Positions 18,094-26,788 of a stretch of DNA of 64,000 bases are shown one piece after another. Below the pieces are notes generated by a model that saw only the letters and a list, made by a program, of their open reading frames with translations, was not told the origin of the DNA and made no database searches. The position numbers and the translations under genes are program-made. Position 1 is the stretch's first letter, and each line of letters starts with the position of its first letter. The stretch comes from Micromonospora sp. MA102 (GTDB taxonomy: Bacteria > Actinomycetota > Actinomycetes > Mycobacteriales > Micromonosporaceae), in assembly GCF_025460765.1 (NCBI RefSeq), contig NZ_JAMWEG010000024.1, positions 1 to 64,000 on the forward strand, in the 5' to 3' direction.

Positions 18094-19025
18094 GCCCCGA
18101 TCGTGCCACCCGGGGCCGGTGGAACCTGCGGCGACGTCACCGACGGAGCTGTCGCCACCTGGGGCGACACGCCGGTGACGGGCTGCGTCGGGTGGCCGGA
18201 GGCGGTTCCGGGCGCCGGGAGGACCGCACCGGGCAGCGGCCAGCCGGGGTGGGCCGGCCAGACCGGGACCGCCCGGGCGATGCGGTCCTGCTGGGCGGCG
18301 GAGATCCGCCGGATCAGCACCACGAAGGAGAGCCCCGCCACCAGCACGGCGACGACGGGGATCAGCCGCGGGCCCAGCGCGTCCTGGTAGAAGCGGACGT
18401 ATGTGCCGAACTCCACGTCGTTGCGGGGCCACTCGGTGAGCTGGGCGTACCGCTGCTCCTCGCTGCGGCTGACGATGCGGTCGCCGACAATGAACACCAG
18501 CCAGGCCGCCCACCAGACGCCGACCAGCACGGGCGTGCTGCGCCGCCACATGCTGTTCCGGGCCACGCTCGCCACCACCCGGGCCGGCACGACGAGGTTG
18601 GCGATCGGCACCAGCCAGCCGGCGATCGCCCAACCGGGACCCAGCGCCGGCTGGGCGCCCGGGAACGCCTCGATGTTCTTCCGCGCCCGCCAGGTCCAGA
18701 CGATGACCAGGATGGCGGCGACCAGCAGGGCGACGAGGTAGGGCAGGACGAGCAGCACCTCGGCCACGGCCGCGCCCATCAGCAGGTCGCGGTCGGTCTG
18801 CTCGGCCGCCGCGCGGGCGATGCGGACGCCGATCAGGGGGAACAGCGCGCCCGGCAGGTAGAGCACGGTCGCCGCGCCGACCGCGACGGCGGCCGCCGTG
18901 CCGAGGCCGCGGACGGCGTACGTGGACACGCCAGGCAGCACCGCGGGCTGGCCGGGGAGCGTGCCGCAACGCGGGCACGCGTTGTCGGCCGGGGACACGG
19001 CGTCCCCGCAGGTCTGGCAGTGCAT
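18090..19025 (-). CDS. DUF4328 membrane protein with N-terminal zinc ribbon
   Basis: A 311-residue protein. The start MHCQTCGDAVSPADNACPRC carries two CxxC pairs (a zinc ribbon). About five or six membrane helices follow, among them YLVALLVAAILVIVWTWRARKN and VGVWWAAWLVFIVG. The block WTWRARKNIEAFPGAQPALGPGWAIAGWLVPI is typical of DUF4328, and a Pro-rich tail of about 70 residues ends the protein. Function unknown. The nearest TANNNT box (TAGCGT, about 45 bases upstream) would give a leadered transcript. It is upstream of and overlapping ilvA, but no functional link is evident. Confidence 0.85.
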   Translation of the reverse strand: MHCQTCGDAVSPADNACPRCGTLPGQPAVLPGVSTYAVRGLGTAAAVAVGAATVLYLPGALFPLIGVRIARAAAEQTDRDLLMGAAVAEVLLVLPYLVALLVAAILVIVWTWRARKNIEAFPGAQPALGPGWAIAGWLVPIANLVVPARVVASVARNSMWRRSTPVLVGVWWAAWLVFIVGDRIVSRSEEQRYAQLTEWPRNDVEFGTYVRFYQDALGPRLIPVVAVLVAGLSFVVLIRRISAAQQDRIARAVPVWPAHPGWPLPGAVLPAPGTASGHPTQPVTGVSPQVATAPSVTSPQVPPAPGGTIGA

Positions 19026-19077
19026 GTCGACCGTCCGGGTGGTGTGCGCGGGCAGGAGGTGCGCACACGCTAGACGA

Positions 19078-20484
19078 TCATGCGCGTGCCGGCGACCCCG
19101 TCCCGACCCGGGGGTAGCCGGGGGCGTGCCGCTGCCACGGCGCCTGCATCTCGAACTGGCCGGCGACGCCGAGCAGCAGCAGCTCCGAGCCGGGCGGGCC
19201 GACGAACTGCACGGCGACCGGCAGCCCGTCCGGGCGGCGGCCGACCGGCACCACGATCGCCGGCAGCCCGGCGATGTTCCAGGGTGCGGCGTACGGGGCG
19301 TACCGGATGTTGGCCTTCATGTTGGCCAGCCAGGAGCGGCCGGACCAGCCGGCGGCCTCCGGCGGCGGGCCGGCCAGCGCCGGGGTGAGCAGCAGGTCGA
19401 CCGAGTGGTCGGCGAAGAAGTTCACCGACCGCTCGCGCCAGGCGGCCCGGTCGGCCTCGCGCACGTACCCCCGGCGCTGCGCCCACTCGCCGAGCGCGAC
19501 GTGCCGGCGGCTGCGCCGCTGCAGGCCCCGCCGCTCCACGCCCGCGGCCTGCACCTCGGTGGCGGCCGCGGCGAACCAGGTGGCGATGCCCTGCAGGCCG
19601 AGCCGGGTCGGGTAGACCGGGTCGGCCGGAACGGTGTCGTGCCCGGCGACGGCGAGCAGCCGGCCGGCGGCGGCGACCGCGTCCCGGTTCGGCGCGTCCG
19701 GCGAGACGCCGCGCACCGGGGAGCGCAGCGAGACACCGACCCGCAGCCGCGGCGGCGGGACCAGCTTGTCCGGGCGGCGCCCGGCCAGCACCGAGAACCC
19801 GACCACCGCGTCGGCCACCGTGCCGGTCAGCACGCCGTGCTCGGTGAGGCCGAACCAGTCGTCCGCGCCGAGCTGGCACGGCACCACGCCCCGGCCGGGC
19901 TTCAGCCCCACCAGGCCGCAGCAGGCGGCCGGGATGCGGATCGAACCGAGGCCGTCGTTGCCGTGCGCCATCGGCACCAGCCCGGCGGCCACCGCGGCGG
20001 CCGCCCCACCGGAGGAGCCGCCGGGGGTCCGCGCCGGGTCCCAGGGATTGCGGGTCACCCCGGTCTCGTCGTCGGTGAGGGCCCAGAGGCCCAGCTCGGG
20101 CATCCGGGTCACCCCGAGGATCACCGCGCCCGCGCCGCGCAGCCGGCGGACCACCTCGTGGTCGGCCTCCGCCACCGGGGTGCGCATCGCGGCGGACCCG
20201 TTCCACGTCGGCAGGCCGGCCACCGCGGTGTTCTCCTTGACCGCGACCGGCACGCCGGCCAGGGGGAGGTTGGCCAGGTCCTCCTGCTCGTCGACCTTCT
20301 CGGCCTCGGTGATCGCCTCGCCGCCGCGTACCGAGCGGAACGCGGCCAGCTCGGCGTCGGCCCGGGCGATGTGGTCGAGGTGGTCGGCCACGACCTGGGT
20401 GGCGGAGACGTCACCCCGGCGCACGCCCCGGGCGATCTGCTTGGCGGTCGCCCCCACCCAGGTCGTCGGCATGATGTCCTGCAC
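19078..20484 (-). CDS. Amidase signature family protein
   Basis: About 468 residues. The amidase-signature catalytic triad is visible: Lys in GVPVAVKENTAVAG, the cis-Ser in TPGGSSGGAAAAVAAGL, and the nucleophilic Ser in GNDGLGSIRIPA. The usual DTGGSIR reads DGLGSIR here, with Leu at one oxyanion-hole glycine; I believe this variant is common among actinobacterial members. Substrate unknown (amide, nitrile-derived amide or peptide amide). GTG 20484 is chosen because GGGGAGG lies six bases before it; ATG 20490 directly abuts that site and is less likely. It begins 22 bases after metB on the same strand, so it is probably cotranscribed. Confidence 0.88.
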   Translation of the reverse strand: MQDIMPTTWVGATAKQIARGVRRGDVSATQVVADHLDHIARADAELAAFRSVRGGEAITEAEKVDEQEDLANLPLAGVPVAVKENTAVAGLPTWNGSAAMRTPVAEADHEVVRRLRGAGAVILGVTRMPELGLWALTDDETGVTRNPWDPARTPGGSSGGAAAAVAAGLVPMAHGNDGLGSIRIPAACCGLVGLKPGRGVVPCQLGADDWFGLTEHGVLTGTVADAVVGFSVLAGRRPDKLVPPPRLRVGVSLRSPVRGVSPDAPNRDAVAAAGRLLAVAGHDTVPADPVYPTRLGLQGIATWFAAAATEVQAAGVERRGLQRRSRRHVALGEWAQRRGYVREADRAAWRERSVNFFADHSVDLLLTPALAGPPPEAAGWSGRSWLANMKANIRYAPYAAPWNIAGLPAIVVPVGRRPDGLPVAVQFVGPPGSELLLLGVAGQFEMQAPWQRHAPGYPRVGTGSPARA

Positions 20485-20506
20485 GGCCATCCTCCCCAGC
20501 CAGCGG

Positions 20507-21649
20507 TCAGCCCAGCGCCTGCTCCAGATCGGCGAGCAGGTCGTCGACCGTCTCGATGCCGACAGACAGTCGCACGAGATCGCCGGGAACTTCAAGCGGC
20601 GAGCCGGCAGCGCTCGCGTGTGTCATCCGTCCCGGGTGCTCGATCAGGGATTCGACCCCGCCGAGCGACTCGGCGAGCACGAAGAGCTTCGCCCGGTTGC
20701 AGATCTCCACGGCGTGCTCCTCGCCGCCCGCCGCCCGGAAGGAGATCATCCCGCCGAACCGGCGCATCTGCTTGGCGGCCACCTCGTGACCCGGGTGCGC
20801 CGCCAGGCCGGGGTAGAGGACCTGCGAGACCTTGGCGTGACCGTCCAGGTAGGCGGCGATCCGCTCGGCGTTGTCGCAGTGCCGGTCCATGCGTACCCCG
20901 AGGGTCTTGATGCCGCGCAGGGTGAGCCAGGCGTCGAACGGCCCGTTCACGGCGCCCATCGCGTTCTGGTGGTAGCGCAGTTCCTCGCCGAGCGCCCGGT
21001 CTGCCGCCACGAGGGCGCCACCGACCACGTCGGAGTGTCCGCCGATGTACTTGGTGGTGGAGTGCACCACCACGTCCGCGCCGAACGCGATCGGCTGCTG
21101 GAGGTACGGCGAGGCGAAGGTGTTGTCGACCACCAGCAGCGCGCCGGCGTCGTGCGCGACGGCGGCCAGCGCGGCGATGTCGGCGATGCCGAGCAGCGGG
21201 TTGGTCGGCGTCTCCACCCAGATGATCCGGGTGGCGCCGGGACGGATCGCGGCCCGCACCGCGTCCGGGTCGGAGACCTTCGCCGGGGTGTAGGCCAGCC
21301 CCCAGCGTTCGGCCACCTTGGCGAACAGCCGGTAGGTGCCGCCGTACGCGTCGTCCGGGATCACCACGTGGTCGCCCGGCTTGCAGACGGTCCGCAGCAG
21401 GGCGTCCTCGGCGGCCAGGCCGCTGGCGAAGGCCAACCCCACCGGCCCGCCCTCCAGCGCCGCCAGGCACTCCTGGAGCGCGTCCCGGGTCGGGTTGCCG
21501 GAGCGGCTGTACTCGTAGCCCTGCCGGGGCGCGCCGACGGCGTCCTGGGCGTAGGTGCTGGTCTGATAGATCGGCGGGATCACCGCGCCGGTGCGGGCCT
21601 CCGGGTCCTGACCGGCGTGGATGGCGAGCGTCTCGAAGCCGTGACTCAT
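20507..21649 (-). CDS. metB: Cystathionine gamma-synthase
   Basis: A 380-residue Cys/Met-metabolism PLP enzyme of fold type I. The PLP lysine is K200 in HSTTKYIGGHSDVVGG. Other landmarks are YEYSRSGNPTR and VETPTNPLLGI near the aspartate that contacts the pyridine ring, and LAESLGGVESL near the C-terminus. It joins an activated homoserine to cysteine in the transsulfuration route to methionine. Distinguishing it from cystathionine gamma-lyase by sequence alone is not certain; the cbs gene at 30779 would suit either. TAACGT seven bases before the ATG (minus strand, 21657-21662) suggests a leaderless mRNA. Confidence 0.9.
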   Translation of the reverse strand: MSHGFETLAIHAGQDPEARTGAVIPPIYQTSTYAQDAVGAPRQGYEYSRSGNPTRDALQECLAALEGGPVGLAFASGLAAEDALLRTVCKPGDHVVIPDDAYGGTYRLFAKVAERWGLAYTPAKVSDPDAVRAAIRPGATRIIWVETPTNPLLGIADIAALAAVAHDAGALLVVDNTFASPYLQQPIAFGADVVVHSTTKYIGGHSDVVGGALVAADRALGEELRYHQNAMGAVNGPFDAWLTLRGIKTLGVRMDRHCDNAERIAAYLDGHAKVSQVLYPGLAAHPGHEVAAKQMRRFGGMISFRAAGGEEHAVEICNRAKLFVLAESLGGVESLIEHPGRMTHASAAGSPLEVPGDLVRLSVGIETVDDLLADLEQALG

Positions 21650-21817
21650 TCCCGAGACGTTAGTCCGCCCGCCCGTCCCACCGCCCGGAACCCGCCCGGC
21701 ACTCGCGCCGGCTCACCGTCTGGATGTTGGTGAGGTGCCGTTCCGGGTGAACGGGGAAGTCACCAAGATCGGCGCGGGGAACCGGCGACCTCGGGGGTGA
21801 GCGCCTAGCCTGGGCGG

Positions 21818-22231
21818 GTGGCTGGGTGCGTGTTCTGCGGGATCGTGGCGGGTGAGGTGCCGGCGTTCCGGGTCGCCGACGAGGCGGACGGGGTGGCCTT
21901 CCTGGACACCCGGCCAGTGTTCAAGGGGCATGTGCTCGTGGTGCCGCGCACCCACCTGGTCACGCTGGCCGACCTGCCGGCCGACGCGCTACCAGGCTAC
22001 TTCCGGCTGGTGCAGCGGCTCGCCGTGGCCATGGAGGCCGGCCTGGGGTCCGGTGGGACGTTCGTGGCGATCAACAACAAGGTGTCCCAGTCGGTCCCTC
22101 ACCTGCACACCCACGTCGTGCCGCGGACGAAGGGCGACGGGCTGCGTGGCTTCTTCTGGCCGCGGACCCGCTACGCCGACGACGCGGAGGCCGAGGACTT
22201 CGCGGGCCGGATCGCCGCCGCGCTCGCCTGA
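21818..22231 (+). CDS. HIT family nucleotide-binding protein
   Basis: A 137-residue histidine-triad protein. The HxHxH motif is HLHTHVV (H95, H97, H99). Cysteines C4 and C7 in CVFCGI form the zinc site seen in many bacterial HIT proteins, together with GHVLVVPRTH. It probably hydrolyses AMP-linked or other purine nucleoside conjugates. TAGCCT (21806-21811) ends six bases before the GTG and there is no Shine-Dalgarno site, so the transcript is probably leaderless. Divergent from metB. Confidence 0.93.
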   Translation: MAGCVFCGIVAGEVPAFRVADEADGVAFLDTRPVFKGHVLVVPRTHLVTLADLPADALPGYFRLVQRLAVAMEAGLGSGGTFVAINNKVSQSVPHLHTHVVPRTKGDGLRGFFWPRTRYADDAEAEDFAGRIAAALA

Positions 22232-22307
22232 GGGCCGGGACCGCGGGTAAGGAACCCGGGACCGGCGCTGTTGCACACGCTGGGAAAGCCAAGAGAGGAG
22301 TCCCACC

Positions 22308-22970
22308 GTGTTCCTTCGCCGCATCAAGGCCGAGATGATCTCTCCCGACCAGGCCCTGCCGGGCCGTCCGATCGCGATGCCGATCGCCGACCGGCACGAG
22401 GTGCTGCCGTCCTCGTTGAAGGGTCCCTTCCCCGAGGGCGCGCAGGTCGCCGTCTTCGGGATGGGCTGTTTCTGGGGCGCAGAGCGGCTGTTCTGGACCC
22501 TCCCGGGCGTCATCACCACCTCGGCCGGCTACGCGGGTGGCTACACCACGAACCCGACGTACGAGGAGGTCTGCTCGGGGATGACCGGGCACGCCGAGGT
22601 GGTCCAGGTGGTCTACGACCCGTCGCGGATCAGCTACGAGGACCTGCTCAAGGTCTTCTGGGAGAACCACGACCCGACCCAGGGCATGCGCCAGGGCAAC
22701 GACGTCGGCACGCAGTACCGGTCGGCCATCTACGCGACCACCGACGAGCAGTTGGCCACCGCGCAGGCCTCGCGGGACGCGTTCGCGCCCATCGTGGCCC
22801 GGGCCGGCAAGGCTGAGATCACCACGGAGATCGCCCGGCTCGGCGACTACTACTTCGCCGAGGACTACCACCAGCAGTACCTGGCGCCGACCAAGAACCC
22901 GAACGGGTACTGCAACCACGGTCCCAACGGGCTGAGCTGCCCGGTGGGCGTGGCGCGCACCGCCGGCTGA
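22308..22970 (+). CDS. msrA: Peptide-methionine (S)-S-oxide reductase MsrA
   Basis: A 220-residue MsrA. The catalytic GCFWG motif is at residues 53-57 (C54), with the family segments SAGYAGG and WENHDPTQGMRQGNDVGTQYRS. Resolving cysteines are likely among those in GYCNHGPNGLSCPVG at the C-terminus. It repairs methionine-S-sulfoxide using thioredoxin or mycoredoxin-type reductants. GTG start with AAGAGAGGAG just upstream. The extended N-terminus (about 40 residues before the core) is usual for actinobacterial MsrA. Confidence 0.96.
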   Translation: MFLRRIKAEMISPDQALPGRPIAMPIADRHEVLPSSLKGPFPEGAQVAVFGMGCFWGAERLFWTLPGVITTSAGYAGGYTTNPTYEEVCSGMTGHAEVVQVVYDPSRISYEDLLKVFWENHDPTQGMRQGNDVGTQYRSAIYATTDEQLATAQASRDAFAPIVARAGKAEITTEIARLGDYYFAEDYHQQYLAPTKNPNGYCNHGPNGLSCPVGVARTAG

Positions 22971-22989
22971 CCGACCCGACGAGCGTTTC

Positions 22990-23024
22990 CCGGGCCTGCG
23001 GGGTTTGTCACACCGCGGGCCCGG
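22990..23024 (+). terminator. msrA terminator hairpin
   Basis: CCGGGCCTGCGG (22990-23001) pairs with CCGCGGGCCCGG (23013-23024), with one bulge pair and a loop of about 11 bases, 20 bases after the msrA stop. Confidence 0.55.
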
Positions 23025-23174
23025 CCCGATTCGGGCACCCGGACCGCCGGGCCACCGGATCTTCGCCCAGGCCAGCCGCCGATTCGGCGAGGTTGCGCAT
23101 CCTAGCAAAGACGTAACGTCCCCGACATCAGCTCAACAGGCGAACTGCAACAACCTCTGGCAGCATTGCGCGGC

Positions 23175-24959
23175 ATGTGCGGACTGGCAGGAGAGTTCCG
23201 GCGGGACGGATCGCGGGCCGACGTCGCGGCGGTGGAGCGCATGGCGGCCACCATGAGCGACCGGGGCCCCGACGACAGCGGGGTCTGGTCCCAGGGGCCG
23301 GTCGCCCTCGGTCACCGCCGCCTGAAGATCATCGACCTCTCGGCCGCCAGCGGTCAGCCCCTGGTCGACCCGGCCGCCGGGCTCACCGGCGTCTTCAACG
23401 GCTGCATCTACAACTACCGCGAGCTGCGCGAGGAGTTGCAGGCCCGGGGGCACCGCTTCTTCTCGGCCGGTGACAGCGAGGTCGTCGTCAAGGCGTACGC
23501 CGAGTGGGGGCTCGACTTCGTCGACCACCTGGTCGGCATGTTCGCGGTCGCGATCAGCGAACGCGACACCGGCCGCCTCGTGCTGGCCCGGGACCGGCTC
23601 GGCATCAAGCCGCTCTACCTGGCCGAGAGCCCCGGCGTGGTGCGCTTCGCGTCGACCCTGCCGGCACTGCTCGCCGGCGGCGGCGTCGACACCGGCATCG
23701 ACCGGGTGGCGCTCGCCCACTACCTGAGCTTCCACAGCATCGTGCCGCCGCCGCGGACCATCCTGCGCGGCGTCGCCAAGCTCCCCCCGGCCACAGTCCG
23801 GGTGTACGAGCCGGACGACACCGCCCACGACCGGGTCTACTGGGACCCGGCCTTCACCCGCGCCGCCGAGCGGGCCGGCTGGTCCGAGCGGGACTGGCAG
23901 GACGCCCTGCTGGAGTCGCTGACCACCGCCGTCCGCCGCCGGATGGTGGCCGACGTGCCGGTGGGCGTGCTGCTCTCCGGCGGGCTCGACTCCAGCCTCG
24001 TGGTCGCGCTGCTGGCCGGCGAGGGGCAGTCCGGGCTGGCCACCTTCTCCATCGGCTTCGACGCGGTGGGCGGCCGGGAGGGCGACGAGTTCGTCTACTC
24101 CGACCTGGTGGCGAAGACCTTCGGCACCGACCACCACCAGATCCGGGTGCCCACCGGCGACCTGCTGGCGCCGCTGGAGGCCGCCGTCGCCGCGATGAGC
24201 GAACCCATGGTCAGCCACGACTGCGTGGCGTTCTGGCTGCTCAGCCAGGAGGTCGCCCGGCACGTGAAGGTGGTCCAGTCCGGGCAGGGCGCGGACGAGA
24301 TCCTGGGCGGCTACCACTGGTACCCGCCGCTGGCCGGCGTCGACCGGGAGCTGGCCCTGGAGACGTACGCGTCGGCGTTCTTCGACCGCGACGCGGCCGG
24401 CCTGGCCCGGGTGCTCAACCCGGCGTGGCTGGCCGACGGCGACCCGGCGCGGGAGTTCGTGGCCGCGCACCTCGGCCGGACCGGGGCGCAGACCGCGGTG
24501 GACGCCGGCCTGCGCATCGACACGCAGGTCATGCTCACCGACGACCCGGTCAAGCGGGTGGACAACATGACCATGGCGCACGGGCTGGAGGCCCGCGTGC
24601 CGTTCCTCGACCACGAGTTCGTCGAGCTGGCCGCGAGCTGCCCGCCGGAGCTGAAGCTGGCCCAGGGCGGCAAGGGTGTGCTCAAGGAGATCGGCCGGCG
24701 GGTCCTGCCGCACGAGGTCATCGACCGGCCGAAGGGCTACTTCCCCGTTCCGGGCCTCACCCACCTGGAGGACAAGCTCCTCGACCGGGTACGCGACGCG
24801 CTCACCGCGCCCGAGGCCCGCCGCCGCGACCTGTTCCGCGCCGACTACGTCGACGCGCTGCTGGCCGACCCGAACGCCGAACTGACCCCGTTGAACGGAA
24901 ACAAGCTGTGGCAGCTGGGACTCCTGGAAATGTGGCTCCAGAGCCACGGAATCGACTGA
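23175..24959 (+). CDS. asnO: N-acetylglutaminylglutamine amidotransferase (asparagine-synthase family)
   Basis: A 594-residue protein. ATG 23175 places the glutaminase nucleophile as Cys2 (MCGLAGEFRRDG); the upstream TTG would bury it. Glutamine amidotransferase class II domain residues are 1-200 or so, and the asparagine-synthase domain has the pyrophosphate loop SGGLDSS at about 268-274. In the three-gene arrangement with the following GNAT/ATP-grasp protein and M42 peptidase it matches the cluster that makes the osmolyte N-acetylglutaminylglutamine amide (asnO-ngg in Sinorhizobium), where it amidates the dipeptide. A GACGTAACGTC palindrome at 23110-23120 lies in its upstream region. Confidence 0.9.
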   Translation: MCGLAGEFRRDGSRADVAAVERMAATMSDRGPDDSGVWSQGPVALGHRRLKIIDLSAASGQPLVDPAAGLTGVFNGCIYNYRELREELQARGHRFFSAGDSEVVVKAYAEWGLDFVDHLVGMFAVAISERDTGRLVLARDRLGIKPLYLAESPGVVRFASTLPALLAGGGVDTGIDRVALAHYLSFHSIVPPPRTILRGVAKLPPATVRVYEPDDTAHDRVYWDPAFTRAAERAGWSERDWQDALLESLTTAVRRRMVADVPVGVLLSGGLDSSLVVALLAGEGQSGLATFSIGFDAVGGREGDEFVYSDLVAKTFGTDHHQIRVPTGDLLAPLEAAVAAMSEPMVSHDCVAFWLLSQEVARHVKVVQSGQGADEILGGYHWYPPLAGVDRELALETYASAFFDRDAAGLARVLNPAWLADGDPAREFVAAHLGRTGAQTAVDAGLRIDTQVMLTDDPVKRVDNMTMAHGLEARVPFLDHEFVELAASCPPELKLAQGGKGVLKEIGRRVLPHEVIDRPKGYFPVPGLTHLEDKLLDRVRDALTAPEARRRDLFRADYVDALLADPNAELTPLNGNKLWQLGLLEMWLQSHGID

Positions 24960-24961
24960 CC

Positions 24962-26788
24962 GTGAGCGACACCCTCGCGACCGGAGCCGCGCGTACCGAC
25001 CGGGAACGGCTGCTGGGCCGGCGCCGGGAGCGGGTCGGCCCGGGCGGCGACCCGGTGGCGCCCGGCACCCCGGAACCGGGCCAGGAGGCCGACGGCGGGT
25101 CCGGCGTGGTGCTGGACTGCGGCTGGGGCCGGCTGGTTTTCGGGCAGACCTTCGCCGAGCAGGTCGAGGTCGCCGACGTGCTGCGCTCCGAGGCGGTCGG
25201 CGCCCGGGACATCTGCATCTACCTGCGCGACCCGCACGTGCTGGTCTCCCGCCTCCCCGACGAGCTGTTCATCGACCCGTCGCTGACCTATCGGCTGCCG
25301 CTGGGCGGGCAACGGCCGGCGGCCACCGAGAGCGGCGAGATCCCCGGGCTGGCCGTCCGGCCGCTGCGCGACGCCGGGGACGCGGACGCGGTGAACCGGA
25401 TCTACGCCCGCAACGGCATGGTCACCGCGCCGGTGGACGTGCTGGTCGACAACGCCGGCACCGACCGGTTCCTGCACCTGGTCGCCGAGGACGCCACCGG
25501 CGAGGTGGTCGGCACGATCACCGGCGTGGACCACGTGGCGGTCTTCGGCGACCCGGAGAACGGCGCCAGCCTCTGGTGCCTGACCGTGGACTTCAACACC
25601 GCGCCGCCCGGCACCGGCCAGGCGCTGCTCACCGCGCTGGCCGACCGGCTCGACGCGCGCGGCCGGGCGTACGTGGACCTGTCGGTGCTGGCCGAGAACT
25701 CGGGGGCGATCCGGCTCTACGAGCGGCTCGGCTTCCACCGCACCGGGACGCTCTGCGTGAAGCGGAAGAACCCGATCAACGAGCGGCTGTTCCTGCCGGC
25801 CATGCCGGCGGGCTACGACGAGCTGAACCCGTACGCGAAGATCGTCGCGGACGAGGCGATGCGGCGCGGCATCCGGGTGGAGGTGACCGATCCGCGCTGG
25901 GGCGAGCTGCGGTTGAGCATCGGCGGCCGGACGGTCCACACCCGCGAGTCGCTGTCCGAGCTGACCTCGGCGGTGGCGATGAGCCGCTGCGACGACAAGC
26001 GCGTCACCCGGCGCATCCTCACCGAGGCGGGCCTGTCGGTGCCGCGCGGCCGGACGGCCACCGGCGACGCCGACGACCTGGCGTTCCTGGCCGACGTCGG
26101 TCCGGTGGTGGCGAAGCCGGCCCGGGGCGAGCAGGGTAACGGCATCACGGTCGGGGTACGCACGCCGGAAGCGCTGACCGCCGCCGTCGAGCTGGCCCGC
26201 CGGTTCTGCCCGGACGTGCTGATCGAGGAGCTGCGGGAGGGCGAGGACCTGCGGGTCATCGTCATCGACCACGAGGTGGTGGCCGCGGCGGTCCGCCGGC
26301 CCGCCCAGATCACCGGGGACGGCGTCCACGACGTCACCGAGCTGATCGAGCGGCAGAGCCGCCGCCGCGCGGCCGCCACCGGCGGCGAGTCCCGGATCCC
26401 GATCGACGACATGACCCGCGAGGTGGTGGCCGAGGCCGGCCACCGGATGCACGACGTGCTCCCCGAGGGGCAGGTGCTGGCGGTCCGCCGGACCGCGAAC
26501 CTGCACACCGGGGGCACCATCCACGACGTGACCGCGGAGCTGCATCCGGCCATCGCCGAGGCGTGCGTGACGGCCAGCCGGGCGCTGGACATCCCGGTCA
26601 CCGGGCTGGACCTGCTGGTCCCCGCCGCCGACCGGCCGGAGCACGTGTTCATCGAGGCGAACGAGCGGCCCGGCCTGGCCAACCACGAGCCGCAGCCGAC
26701 CGCCGAACGCTTCGTCGACCTGCTCTTCCCCGGCACCCGGGCGCCCCGGCGGCTCTGGTCGCCGGCCGGGGCGGGAGGGGCCGCATGA
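24962..26788 (+). CDS. ngg: N-acetylglutaminylglutamine synthetase (GNAT/ATP-grasp fusion)
   Basis: A 608-residue fusion. An N-terminal stretch of about 110 residues contains VVLDCGWGRLVFGQTF. A GNAT domain follows (about 125-275), ending with AENSGAIRLYERLGFHRTG, and then an ATP-grasp ligase (about 330-590) with VAKPARGEQGNGITVG and the C-terminal FIEANERPGLANHEPQPT. This is the trio GNAT/ATP-grasp family, which acetylates glutamine and ligates a second glutamine. It starts two bases after the amidotransferase stop and overlaps the next gene by four bases, so it is a tight operon. The amidotransferase would act on its product. Confidence 0.9.
   Translation: MSDTLATGAARTDRERLLGRRRERVGPGGDPVAPGTPEPGQEADGGSGVVLDCGWGRLVFGQTFAEQVEVADVLRSEAVGARDICIYLRDPHVLVSRLPDELFIDPSLTYRLPLGGQRPAATESGEIPGLAVRPLRDAGDADAVNRIYARNGMVTAPVDVLVDNAGTDRFLHLVAEDATGEVVGTITGVDHVAVFGDPENGASLWCLTVDFNTAPPGTGQALLTALADRLDARGRAYVDLSVLAENSGAIRLYERLGFHRTGTLCVKRKNPINERLFLPAMPAGYDELNPYAKIVADEAMRRGIRVEVTDPRWGELRLSIGGRTVHTRESLSELTSAVAMSRCDDKRVTRRILTEAGLSVPRGRTATGDADDLAFLADVGPVVAKPARGEQGNGITVGVRTPEALTAAVELARRFCPDVLIEELREGEDLRVIVIDHEVVAAAVRRPAQITGDGVHDVTELIERQSRRRAAATGGESRIPIDDMTREVVAEAGHRMHDVLPEGQVLAVRRTANLHTGGTIHDVTAELHPAIAEACVTASRALDIPVTGLDLLVPAADRPEHVFIEANERPGLANHEPQPTAERFVDLLFPGTRAPRRLWSPAGAGGAA

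Noticed and set aside
19950..20010. Amidase read as inactive because DTGGSIR is DGLGSIR
   Set aside because: Lys and both Ser residues remain and the variant appears, from memory, in many actinobacterial homologues.
23166..23174. TTG start nine bases upstream of the amidotransferase ATG
   Set aside because: It would displace the catalytic cysteine from position 2, which must be exposed after Met removal.
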